This document shows positions 1-5,791 of a stretch of 6,099 nt of DNA, piece after piece. This stretch comes from Bacteroidales bacterium. Its GTDB lineage: Bacteria; Bacteroidota; Bacteroidia; Bacteroidales; NBLH01. The stretch covers positions 1-6,099 of the forward strand of contig JAKIUH010000275.1 in NCBI GenBank assembly GCA_021647685.1, in the 5' to 3' direction. Positions within the stretch are counted from its first letter, which is position 1; each line of letters starts with the position of its first letter. Under the pieces are notes generated by a model, which saw only the letters and a list, made by a program, of their open reading frames with translations, made no database searches and was not told the origin of the DNA. The position numbers were made by a program, and so were the translations under genes.

Positions 1-91
1 AGGGATAAAAGGGCAATACCTGATTTTTGAAGAGGGATTTGTACTTAATATCAGAAAACATACCGGATATGAAGTTGAACTAATTCATTAA
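1..91 (+). CDS. C-terminal end of a DUF2797-like protein (partial, runs off the left edge)
   Basis: Frame 2 of the plus strand is open from the left edge to a TAA at 89-91 and gives 29 residues, including GQYLIFEEG and NIRKHTGYEVEL. This reads like a genuine protein end. From memory it resembles the C-terminus of DUF2797 proteins, which end in a similar GQYLIF...NIR...GY pattern; their function is not established. The gene is convergent with uppP and its last 12 bp (80-91) overlap the uppP 3' end, so the two genes are tail to tail. The start and most of the protein lie outside the window. The alternative, a minus-strand reading starting at 61, gives no recognisable protein. I am fairly sure this is coding and moderately sure of the family. 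Confidence 0.55.
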   Translation, partial: GIKGQYLIFEEGFVLNIRKHTGYEVELIH

Positions 92-871
92 GGCATATCC
101 GACCGCCACAGAACCAACAATTAAACAGTAAACAGCAAAATAAATTAGTTTTCCCTTTTTTACAATATTAATCATCCATGAACAGGCTAATAAACCGGAA
201 ATAAAAGCTGCCAAAAAACCAACAATAAGAACGGTAGAACTAATATTTTCTGTTGCAACCATGCTGCCATCAAGCAAATCTTTAATATTGGCGCCGATTA
301 TGGGTATTAAAACCATTAAAAATGAGAAGCGTGCTGTTTTTTCTTTGTTGTTACCTAACAACAAACCGGTTGATATGGTAGAGCCTGAACGCGAAATTCC
401 GGGAATAACGGCAATGGCTTGTGCCACACCAATAATAAAGGCATCTTTATAGCTGATATTTTTATCACGTGTTTTTGCATAATAAGTAAATGCAAGCAAT
501 GCAGCAGTCAAAATCAGCATTAAACCAACCAGTAAAAGATTACCGGTAAATAAAGCCTCTACCTCATCTTTAAAAAACAAACCTACAATACCAACAGGTA
601 TCATTGAAACAGCAATTTTAAAAATATAATGTGTCTCCTCATTCATTTGAAAACGAAAAAAACCACGAATTAGTTCCCAAATTTCTTTACGAAAAACCAC
701 AATAGTACTTAAAACAGTTGCTCCATGAACAACTACCGTAAAAACTAAACTATCTGTAGCTTTTACACCAAGTATGGCTTTTCCTATCTCTAAATGACCA
801 CTGCTGCTAACAGGTAAAAACTCGGTTAAACCTTGAATTATTCCGAGGATTAATGCTTCTATCCAATCCAT
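80..871 (-). CDS. uppP: Undecaprenyl-diphosphate phosphatase UppP (BacA family)
   Basis: An integral membrane enzyme that removes a phosphate from undecaprenyl diphosphate, regenerating the carrier lipid for peptidoglycan and other surface polymers. Members of this family can also raise bacitracin tolerance. The 263 residues match the usual family length. The first family motif is at residues 13-26 (QGLTEFLPVSSSGH), with Gln13 and Glu17 in the positions of the acidic pair of E. coli UppP and His26 in that of its catalytic-site His. The second motif, PGISRSGST, is at 157-165 with Arg161. The rest is hydrophobic, with about eight likely membrane segments. The ATG at 871 places the first motif at the expected distance from the N-terminus. 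It lies 70 bp after the DUF3098 gene, with a GC-rich hairpin between them. The expected Bacteroidota neighbour truB is not downstream; a convergent gene is there instead. Confidence 0.97.
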   Translation of the reverse strand: MDWIEALILGIIQGLTEFLPVSSSGHLEIGKAILGVKATDSLVFTVVVHGATVLSTIVVFRKEIWELIRGFFRFQMNEETHYIFKIAVSMIPVGIVGLFFKDEVEALFTGNLLLVGLMLILTAALLAFTYYAKTRDKNISYKDAFIIGVAQAIAVIPGISRSGSTISTGLLLGNNKEKTARFSFLMVLIPIIGANIKDLLDGSMVATENISSTVLIVGFLAAFISGLLACSWMINIVKKGKLIYFAVYCLIVGSVAVGYALMN

Positions 872-889
872 AATATTTGAAATACAGAA

Positions 890-920
890 GCCCTGACAAG
901 ATACGGAACCCTGTCAGGGC
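890..920. repeat. GC-rich inverted repeat (hairpin) between the DUF3098 gene and uppP
   Basis: GCCCTGACA at 890-898 and TGTCAGGGC at 912-920 are perfect 9-bp complements around a 13-nt loop. The element stands out in AT-rich DNA. Read on the minus strand, the stem is followed by TTCTGTATTTC, which is T-rich but not a clean T-run, so it could be a weak or leaky terminator between the two genes, a structure in the leader of uppP (the stem ends 18 nt before the ATG), or a copy of a dispersed intergenic palindrome. The sequence alone does not decide between these. Confidence 0.7.
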
Positions 921-941
921 TAATACTTATATTACATTAAA

Positions 942-1190
942 CTATTCTTTTGGTTTTTTCATGATTGCCCAAATCTCAAACATAAAGCCAAATAGAACAA
1001 CCACAGGAGCCAGTACAATTCTCCTGAAACTAAATAATTCATCGGCGTTGAATACATTTGGGTCTTTTGAACCCCCCCCCATCATCAATAAGAAACCAAT
1101 GATAATAATTGCAAAACCAATAATTAAATAATAATAGTTCTCTTTGCCAAGTGCAAATTCAACTTTGGGTTCTTGTTCTTTTTTTGCCAT
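942..1190 (-). CDS. DUF3098 family small membrane protein
   Basis: An 82-residue protein with a charged N-terminus (MAKKEQEPKVEF), a membrane segment at about 20-37, a short loop with GGGSKDPNVF at 38-47, the FSFRR motif at 53-57, and a second membrane segment at about 58-76 ending in a basic tail. Size, two-helix layout and the loop pattern fit DUF3098, a Bacteroidota family of unknown function usually found between ftsX and uppP. Here uppP follows as expected, but a rhomboid protease gene precedes it in place of ftsX. The start at 1190 is the only ATG that gives the whole N-terminal region, and the gap to the upstream rhomboid stop is 33 bp. The three glycines 38-40 are encoded across a run of nine G, a possible slippage site. 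Family assignment is from memory of sequence and context. Confidence 0.85.
   Translation of the reverse strand: MAKKEQEPKVEFALGKENYYYLIIGFAIIIIGFLLMMGGGSKDPNVFNADELFSFRRIVLAPVVVLFGFMFEIWAIMKKPKE
1072..1080 (-). repeat. Nine-G homopolymer inside the DUF3098 gene
   Basis: The coding strand has nine consecutive G covering the last base of a Met codon and the codons for Gly38-Gly40. Gain or loss of one base would shift the frame roughly in the middle of the protein and remove the second membrane segment. As written, the frame is intact and the protein looks full length. Confidence 0.9.
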
Positions 1191-1223
1191 GCTTATTTGT
1201 TTTAGATGAGCAAAAATAGTAAA

Positions 1224-2117
1224 TTATTTTTTATTACTCATTTTAAACAAAATTTCTTTTTCTTTTTTACTTAAACTATTGTATCCGCTCTTGGATATTT
1301 TTTCCAATATTTTGTCAATTACTTCTTGGTCTGCTGCTTTTTGTTGATTGTATTTGATGTCGGCAGTCGGTTTATTTTTAAATTTATTTTCGGTAACACG
1401 CATTTTGGGTTTTGATTTAAACCAAGCAGCAATATCATTGGTAAGTTTGCCAAACCATGCGGTAATATCTGAACCACTTCTTATTTGCGTAGCAAATAAG
1501 AAACCAAATAATGCACCACCAAGGTGGGCTATGTGTCCGCCGGCATTTCCTCCGCTGATACTTAATAAATCTAAAACTACCACAAAAATAGCAATGTATT
1601 TAATTTGTACCCTTCCAATAAACATTAATATGATGCTGTAATCGGGTACAAATGCAGCTATGGCAATCACTACTGCATATACGGCAGCCGAAGCTCCCAG
1701 AGCATAAGAATAAGGTACTGCCTGAGAAAAAGCAGGAAAAACATTGTAGGCAAGTATGTATAAAGCAGCTCCACTTATCCCTCCCAATAGATATAAGCTT
1801 AGTAATTGTTTGGAACTTAAAAATTCTAAAAATATTTTACCAAACCAGTATAGCCAAAGCATATTAAATAAAATATGCAAAAAATCGTAATGCAAAAAGG
1901 CATAGGTAATAAGGGTCCAAGGCCGGTAGAGTAATTTACCCAAGTCAGCAGGTACTGCCAGCCAGTTAATAAGACCTAAACTTTCAGTTCCTGCACCGGT
2001 AAACAAAAAGCTAAACAAGCCAATAATATTGATTATTAAAAATACGGCAACATTAATAAAAATGAGTCGAATAATTATATTACCGCTATAATACATTCTT
2101 TTTATTTCTTCAAACAT
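1224..2117 (-). CDS. Rhomboid family intramembrane serine protease with DUF6576-type C-terminal tail
   Basis: A predicted multi-pass serine protease that cleaves membrane proteins within or near their membrane segments. Of 297 residues, about 1-212 form the six-helix rhomboid core: the HYDFLHILFNM region at 76-86 (His76, His81, Asn85 as in the family HxxxxHxxxN pattern), the nucleophile motif GASA at 141-144 with Ser143, and HIAHLGG at 195-201 with His198 as the catalytic partner. The residue after the nucleophile is Ala where many rhomboids have Gly. The polar tail (about 213-297) is presumably cytoplasmic and ends in a segment around 266-296 (IDKILEKISKSGYNSLSKKE) that resembles DUF6576, a C-terminal module of Bacteroidota rhomboids. 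It lies 59 bp after another rhomboid gene and 33 bp before the DUF3098 gene, so co-transcription is plausible. Substrates are unknown. Confidence 0.93.
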   Translation of the reverse strand: MFEEIKRMYYSGNIIIRLIFINVAVFLIINIIGLFSFLFTGAGTESLGLINWLAVPADLGKLLYRPWTLITYAFLHYDFLHILFNMLWLYWFGKIFLEFLSSKQLLSLYLLGGISGAALYILAYNVFPAFSQAVPYSYALGASAAVYAVVIAIAAFVPDYSIILMFIGRVQIKYIAIFVVVLDLLSISGGNAGGHIAHLGGALFGFLFATQIRSGSDITAWFGKLTNDIAAWFKSKPKMRVTENKFKNKPTADIKYNQQKAADQEVIDKILEKISKSGYNSLSKKEKEILFKMSNKK

Positions 2118-2176
2118 ATATTTTTAATTTTTATCAGTTCAGCAGCAAAAATCTTACCTATATAAAAAAAATGCCA

Positions 2177-3034
2177 TTATGTCAGCCAGCGGTTGTTTTG
2201 GTTTCTACGCCACAATAAAATCATAATAATTCCAAACAACATTCCCCCCAGATGTGCAAAATGTGCAACATTATCATGCGGATTATTCGAAAGTCCGGAC
2301 CACAATTCCAAAGCACCATACATAATTACAAAATATTTTGTTTTTATCGGTATGGCAAAATAAAGATAAATAACAGAGTTGGGCCAAGTCATTCCAAAGG
2401 CTAATAATAAACCGAAAACAGCACCCGAAGCACCTACAATTAATGGAGCATTCATATAATCGGCTCGATATTGATTCATGAAATAAATGGCTTGTTGCAA
2501 TGCCTTAGTAGGCTCGGTTGCAACCAAATGATTGTAATTACTTAAAAATTGAGTATAATGATTTTGAATATCGTAAGATGCTACTCTAAAATTGGAAGAT
2601 TCCATAAAGGTTTTAAATCCTTCAAGACTAGGATTTGCCAAAAAATGGTCAATTGAAGCCAAAACCGGACTCATATCAAAATATACTATTGTATAATGCG
2701 TTAATGCAGCTCCAAAACCGGTAATGAAATAGTAAATAAGAAATCGTTTAGGTCCCCAATAGTTTTCCAATGTATTTCCAAACATCCATACAGCAAACAT
2801 ATTAAAAAACAAATGCCCGAAACTGCCATGCATAAACATATAGGTAATGAACTGGTAGGGTGCAAATTTTTCAGAACCCATAAAATGCAGCCCAAATAAA
2901 TCGTTTAAATCAATACCCATACTTGAATATAAGCTAAAATAAGCAAGAAAAGCCAAAGCATTGATTATAAGTAAGTTTTTAACTACTGGGGGCAATATAC
3001 TAAACCCTCCGGGTCTAAATTGATTTCCGTTCAT
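2177..3034 (-). CDS. Rhomboid family intramembrane serine protease with a long loop insertion
   Basis: A second predicted intramembrane serine protease, 285 residues. Membrane segments are visible at about 17-36, 65-88, 97-119, 200-217, 219-240 and 256-275. Key positions are HGSFGHLFFNM at 69-79 (His69, His74, Asn78), the nucleophile motif GASG at 201-204 with Ser203, and HFAHLGG at 258-264 with His261. Between the third and fourth segments there is a hydrophilic stretch of about 80 residues (120-199) that a minimal bacterial rhomboid lacks. The C-terminus is short and basic (WRRNQNNRWLT), without the DUF6576-type tail of its neighbour, so the two are diverged paralogues rather than a recent duplication. 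Start at 3034 is supported by the family N-terminus (a short polar lead before the first helix). It is the first gene after a 254-bp gap and probably heads the run rhomboid-rhomboid-DUF3098-uppP. Confidence 0.94.
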   Translation of the reverse strand: MNGNQFRPGGFSILPPVVKNLLIINALAFLAYFSLYSSMGIDLNDLFGLHFMGSEKFAPYQFITYMFMHGSFGHLFFNMFAVWMFGNTLENYWGPKRFLIYYFITGFGAALTHYTIVYFDMSPVLASIDHFLANPSLEGFKTFMESSNFRVASYDIQNHYTQFLSNYNHLVATEPTKALQQAIYFMNQYRADYMNAPLIVGASGAVFGLLLAFGMTWPNSVIYLYFAIPIKTKYFVIMYGALELWSGLSNNPHDNVAHFAHLGGMLFGIIMILLWRRNQNNRWLT

Positions 3035-3288
3035 AAATATTTTTTTTACAATATTGATAATTTTCTGTGAATCTTGCTAAAATGAATGCCGAAATTAAGA
3101 AAATTTAACAATTATTGGAAGTTCTTATTTGATTTGTGTAGGAATAATTGTTACACTATACAAAGATGTAAATGGAAGATTGAATGATATAAACATTGGG
3201 GTTAGAGAATGTCCATCTTCACAGAGCCTTCGGATTCATGAGAACATTAAAAGTTATAAAATATAAACTCCTGAAAAAAGAAGATACA
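3035..3288. other. Intergenic region between the Crp/Fnr gene and the first rhomboid gene
   Basis: This 254-bp gap should hold the end of the lipoprotein-regulator transcript and the promoter of the rhomboid run. I see no clear hairpin plus T-run terminator after the regulator stop codon, only a T-rich stretch just downstream of it, and no convincing TTG / TAnnTTTG pair before the rhomboid. The main structure is a perfect 11-bp inverted repeat at 3106-3153. Short open readings on the plus strand do not look like real genes. Confidence 0.6.
3106..3153. repeat. 11-bp inverted repeat upstream of the first rhomboid gene
   Basis: TAACAATTATT at 3106-3116 and AATAATTGTTA at 3143-3153 are perfect complements separated by 26 nt. 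The arms are AT-rich and lie 72-119 bp upstream of the rhomboid ATG. They could be paired operator half-sites, a cruciform or RNA hairpin, or chance in AT-rich DNA. No T-run follows the stem on the minus strand to suggest a terminator. Confidence 0.45.
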
Positions 3289-3981
3289 TTAGTGCTGGTT
3301 CAATTTATCTATATCTCTGATTAAAAAACTATTACGGTCAAAAGAAATAAGGTTTTCATCACGTAATTCATTAAGAATTGCCGTAGTTTTTTGTCTTGAA
3401 ATAGCATTTAAGCTGGCAATATCCTGATGTGTTAAATGGTGTTTAATAAGTATTTCCGTTCCTACTTTTTTACCCCTTTCTTCGGCAAGTTCTTTGATAA
3501 ACTCAATAAGGCGCGTGCGAGCACTTTTACCAATAAGTGCTTCAACTCTTCGTTCTACTTTACGAAGTCGTAAACCAATTATTTTCATAACTTTCAGGTT
3601 AAGCTTCGGGTTCATACTCATCATTTGTACCATTTCTTCTTTTCCCATAGCACAAATTAGCACATCATTGTCCATTGCTTGCGAAAAATCACTACGTTTA
3701 GAATCACTGTCAATTAAACTCAATTCACCAAATATATCACCGGGCCAAAGTATTTTTTTGATAATTTCCTTGCCATCTTCTGTATAACTAACAATTTTCA
3801 CTCTTCCTTTTTTCAAGAAAAATACAGATGATGAAGGAGTTTCGGGATAGTAAATAAATTGTCCTTTTTGAATACTTTGCATTCGCGTCATTTTTTCTAC
3901 GCGTTTCATTTCATCAGGCTTCATCCCTTTAAAAAGGTTGAAATTTTCTAAATACCAAAGTTTTGTGTTTGTTGATGCCAT
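3289..3981 (-). CDS. Crp/Fnr family transcriptional regulator
   Basis: A 230-residue regulator with an N-terminal cyclic-nucleotide-binding-type beta-roll (about 14-120), a long dimer helix (about 125-150) and a C-terminal winged helix-turn-helix; THQDIASLNAISRQKTTAILNEL (184-206) holds the DNA-reading helix. The phosphate-binding cassette GELSLID...KRS (85-97) aligns without gaps to E. coli CRP, so Glu86, Arg96 and Ser97 match CRP Glu72, Arg82 and Ser83. The CRP adenine-contact pair Thr127-Ser128 appears replaced by Val142-Glu143, so the ligand may not be cAMP. There is only one Cys (110), which argues against an FNR-type iron-sulfur cluster. The gene starts 7 bp after the lipoprotein stop codon, so the two are almost certainly co-transcribed. 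Its targets are not evident from the window. Confidence 0.93.
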   Translation of the reverse strand: MASTNTKLWYLENFNLFKGMKPDEMKRVEKMTRMQSIQKGQFIYYPETPSSSVFFLKKGRVKIVSYTEDGKEIIKKILWPGDIFGELSLIDSDSKRSDFSQAMDNDVLICAMGKEEMVQMMSMNPKLNLKVMKIIGLRLRKVERRVEALIGKSARTRLIEFIKELAEERGKKVGTEILIKHHLTHQDIASLNAISRQKTTAILNELRDENLISFDRNSFLIRDIDKLNQH

Positions 3982-3988
3982 GATTTAT

Positions 3989-4390
3989 TTAATTTGCGAT
4001 GTACCAAAAACCGTTTAATTTTCTTAAAATTAAATCTTTTTTTAAGCCGGTAATTTCTTTTTTATAAATTGCCTCTGTTTTAGTATTGTTATACACCGGA
4101 CTATACTTTTGTGCAGTTTTTAATGCTTTCAACAAATTTTCGGCTTTTCCGTTCTCTACAAAGTTCGTTATTAATTCCTCTAATGATTTTTTTTGTGTCA
4201 TCCGCTCTAAATCTTCGGGATACACATATGTATTAAAAAGAGCCGTATAATTTTCGGTTTCCATCATTTTTATCATGTCAGGAATGGCTGTTTCTAAATT
4301 GGTTCGCGGATCTTGCTTTACTTTTTTAACTGTTTTACAGGAGGATACACTTGCAAAAAGCAGAAATGCTACTATGAATAAATGTTTCAT
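3989..4390 (-). CDS. Putative small lipoprotein of unknown function
   Basis: A 133-residue protein that starts with a lipoprotein signal peptide: a basic N-end (MKH), a hydrophobic core at about 4-15 and a lipobox ending VSSC with Cys18 as the predicted lipidated residue. The mature part is rich in Lys, Glu and Thr and contains an amphipathic helical region (about 33-95) and a strand-like end, LILRKLNGFWYIAN. That layout recalls small NTF2-like or DUF4878-like secreted domains, but the resemblance is weak and I do not name a family. Export to the periplasm or outer membrane is inferred from the signal. It is the first gene of a likely two-gene unit with the Crp/Fnr regulator, and a promoter candidate lies about 47 bp upstream of its ATG. 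Confidence 0.8.
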   Translation of the reverse strand: MKHLFIVAFLLFASVSSCKTVKKVKQDPRTNLETAIPDMIKMMETENYTALFNTYVYPEDLERMTQKKSLEELITNFVENGKAENLLKALKTAQKYSPVYNNTKTEAIYKKEITGLKKDLILRKLNGFWYIAN

Positions 4391-4436
4391 GTGATTATTT
4401 TTAAATTATTTTTAATGGTCTCATAGCCCGCATCCA

Positions 4437-4468
4437 TAAATATAAAAAGTTATGTTTATTTTGTCAAC
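4437..4468 (-). promoter_or_regulatory. Candidate promoter of the lipoprotein-Crp/Fnr unit
   Basis: On the minus strand GTTG (4465-4468) is followed after 20 nt by TATATTTA (4437-4444). This is close to the Bacteroidota -33 TTTG / -7 TAnnTTTG pair at its usual spacing, with one mismatch in each box. The same bases also read TTGACA - 17 nt - TATATT, near the sigma70 consensus. The predicted start of transcription would be roughly 40 nt before the ATG at 4390. Confidence 0.45.
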
Positions 4469-4481
4469 TTAAATAAACATA
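4451..4481. promoter_or_regulatory. 11-bp inverted repeat framing the candidate -33 box (possible operator)
   Basis: TATGTTTATTT at 4451-4461 and AAATAAACATA at 4471-4481 are perfect complements separated by 9 nt. The spacer contains the candidate -33 element, so a dimeric protein bound here would cover the promoter. The downstream unit encodes a Crp/Fnr-type regulator, which makes autoregulation possible, but the arms do not look like the TTGAT or TGTGA half-sites of known Crp/Fnr proteins. Confidence 0.45.
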
Positions 4482-4489
4482 TCCTTGTG

Positions 4490-4505
4490 TCCGCCAGCTG
4501 GCGGA
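4490..4505. repeat. 16-bp GC-rich perfect palindrome
   Basis: TCCGCCAGCTGGCGGA is its own reverse complement and contrasts sharply with the AT-rich surroundings. It lies between the end of sbcD and the promoter candidate of the next unit. It has no loop and no T-run beside it, so it is not a typical terminator. It looks like a copy of a short dispersed intergenic palindrome; confirmation needs a copy count over the genome. Confidence 0.6.
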
Positions 4506-4578
4506 TGGATGTTTCATTATTAAATTACTAAGTTTTGACTTGTAAATATACTAAAATTAGCCGATTTTTTATAATTCT

Positions 4579-5790
4579 TTATTTTCCATGTATTTCTTTA
4601 AATAAATCAATTAGAACCTTGTTGGGCATTTGTCCTTTTTTATGGCGAAAATAATCGGTAAACAATTCTTCGATATTTTTACTAATGTCAATATTATTCA
4701 TTTCTTCTTGTATATTTGCTGCAGATTTAACTTTTGGAATAATATTAATAATGTATGGATGTGCATTTTTTAATTGTTTGCGCTCTTCTGCAGTCAAATA
4801 ATTTTCGCTTTCAATAGTTAATTCAATTAAGTTTTCTTGATTTCCGGCAAGCCACTCTACGGCTTTATCAATATCATCAAATGACTTTCGCAATAGTTTT
4901 CTTCCCGATTTTAGTTCAACAGAATAAATTTCCGCTTCTTTATCCGGCTCAATATTAATAATTTGAACATATTTTTGCTGATTAGCTTCGCTAAAACTAT
5001 AGGAAATAGGACTGCCGGAATAAACTACAGGACAAGGCTCTTTACTTACGACTTGTTTGCGGTGCAGATGACCTATTGCTGCATATTGAATTTGTGGAGG
5101 AATATTTTCAGGGTATAAAGCTTGTACTCCGCCAATATGCAGAATTGGTTTTTCATCGTCCGTTTCTTCAGGCATTTGAGCCCCTTTTTGAACGAAAAAC
5201 ATATGCGATAATAATATATTTACACCCTTATTATCACAATGTTTATTGGCTATATTTTGCCAGTTATTTTGCAAAATATCACGCATTTCATTTTCTTCAT
5301 CTTCAATATTTAAATACTTTCTCAAACGAAATTGGTTGGCATATGGGTTTAAGATTATTCGTAGCGGATAATTGTATTTAGGAGTCTTTAATTCTATAAA
5401 GCCTGCTTTACTTTGCAAAAGTTCTACACCTGCATCATTTTTAAACGGTCGAATTTCAGTAATGGGATATCCTGCTAAGATAATTGCCAATTCACGTGCC
5501 AAAGGGTCCGGTGCTTCAATACGTTCAGGTGAGTCATGATTGCCGGCAATGGCAACAACCGGACAAGCACCTCCCCTGCTTAAGTTTTTCAAGGTTCGGT
5601 AAAAAAGTTCAACTGCCTCAACAGGAGGATTAAAAGTATCAAATAAATCTCCGGCAATAAGAACAGCATCTACATTTTCATTATTAGCAATAGCTGTTAT
5701 CTCTTTTAAAACAGCTTCTTGTTCTTCGAAGCGGCTAAATGTATCCAGCCTTTTTCCCAAATGCCAATCGGATGTATGAAGAAGCTTCAT
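4579..5790 (-). CDS. sbcD: Exonuclease subunit SbcD (Mre11-type nuclease)
   Basis: The metal-dependent nuclease subunit of SbcCD, which with the ATPase SbcC opens DNA hairpins and processes double-strand ends, including palindromes at replication forks. The calcineurin-like phosphoesterase motifs are in order: DWH (Asp8, His10), GDLFD (47-51, Asp48), GNHD (83-86), LLSH (193-196, His196) and GHLH (240-243). The C-terminal part (about 270-403) is the region expected to bind SbcC and DNA. The 403 residues match typical SbcD. The ATG at 5790 gives the canonical MKLLHTSDWHLGK beginning and follows the beta-barrel stop codon by a single base, suggesting translational coupling. No sbcC follows: downstream is a 188-bp gap and then a lipoprotein gene, so the partner must be encoded elsewhere. 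Confidence 0.96.
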   Translation of the reverse strand: MKLLHTSDWHLGKRLDTFSRFEEQEAVLKEITAIANNENVDAVLIAGDLFDTFNPPVEAVELFYRTLKNLSRGGACPVVAIAGNHDSPERIEAPDPLARELAIILAGYPITEIRPFKNDAGVELLQSKAGFIELKTPKYNYPLRIILNPYANQFRLRKYLNIEDEENEMRDILQNNWQNIANKHCDNKGVNILLSHMFFVQKGAQMPEETDDEKPILHIGGVQALYPENIPPQIQYAAIGHLHRKQVVSKEPCPVVYSGSPISYSFSEANQQKYVQIINIEPDKEAEIYSVELKSGRKLLRKSFDDIDKAVEWLAGNQENLIELTIESENYLTAEERKQLKNAHPYIINIIPKVKSAANIQEEMNNIDISKNIEELFTDYFRHKKGQMPNKVLIDLFKEIHGK

Positions 5791-5791
5791 T

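Noticed and set aside
1..61. A minus-strand reading beginning ATG at 61, possibly the start of truB, the usual gene after uppP.
   Set aside because: The 20 codons do not show the TruB beginning (a GQ-V-L-x-x-x-K-P pattern is incomplete), and the plus strand of the same bases gives a much more protein-like sequence with a proper stop.
261..452. Plus-strand open readings inside uppP, and similar ones inside the DUF3098, rhomboid, regulator and sbcD genes.
   Set aside because: They are antisense to well-recognised genes, and their translations resemble no protein family.
1211..1218. TATTTTTG on the minus strand, a perfect match to the -7 box TAnnTTTG, in the 33-bp gap before the DUF3098 gene.
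   Set aside because: No TTTG or TTG lies at the required spacing upstream, and short A/T-rich matches are expected by chance, so I do not call a promoter.
2701..2895. A minus-strand reading in another frame inside the first rhomboid gene.
   Set aside because: It lies wholly within a recognised gene and is rich in Leu, Cys and Ile as expected from a frame-shifted membrane helix.
3099..3266. An open plus-strand frame of about 55 codons in the gap before the first rhomboid gene.
   Set aside because: It has no ATG start and no recognisable protein pattern; it is most likely a chance opening.
3238..3324. A 28-residue plus-strand ORF starting ATG at 3238.
   Set aside because: It overlaps the end of the Crp/Fnr gene in antisense, is Lys/Leu-rich as expected from AT-rich DNA, and shows no family pattern.
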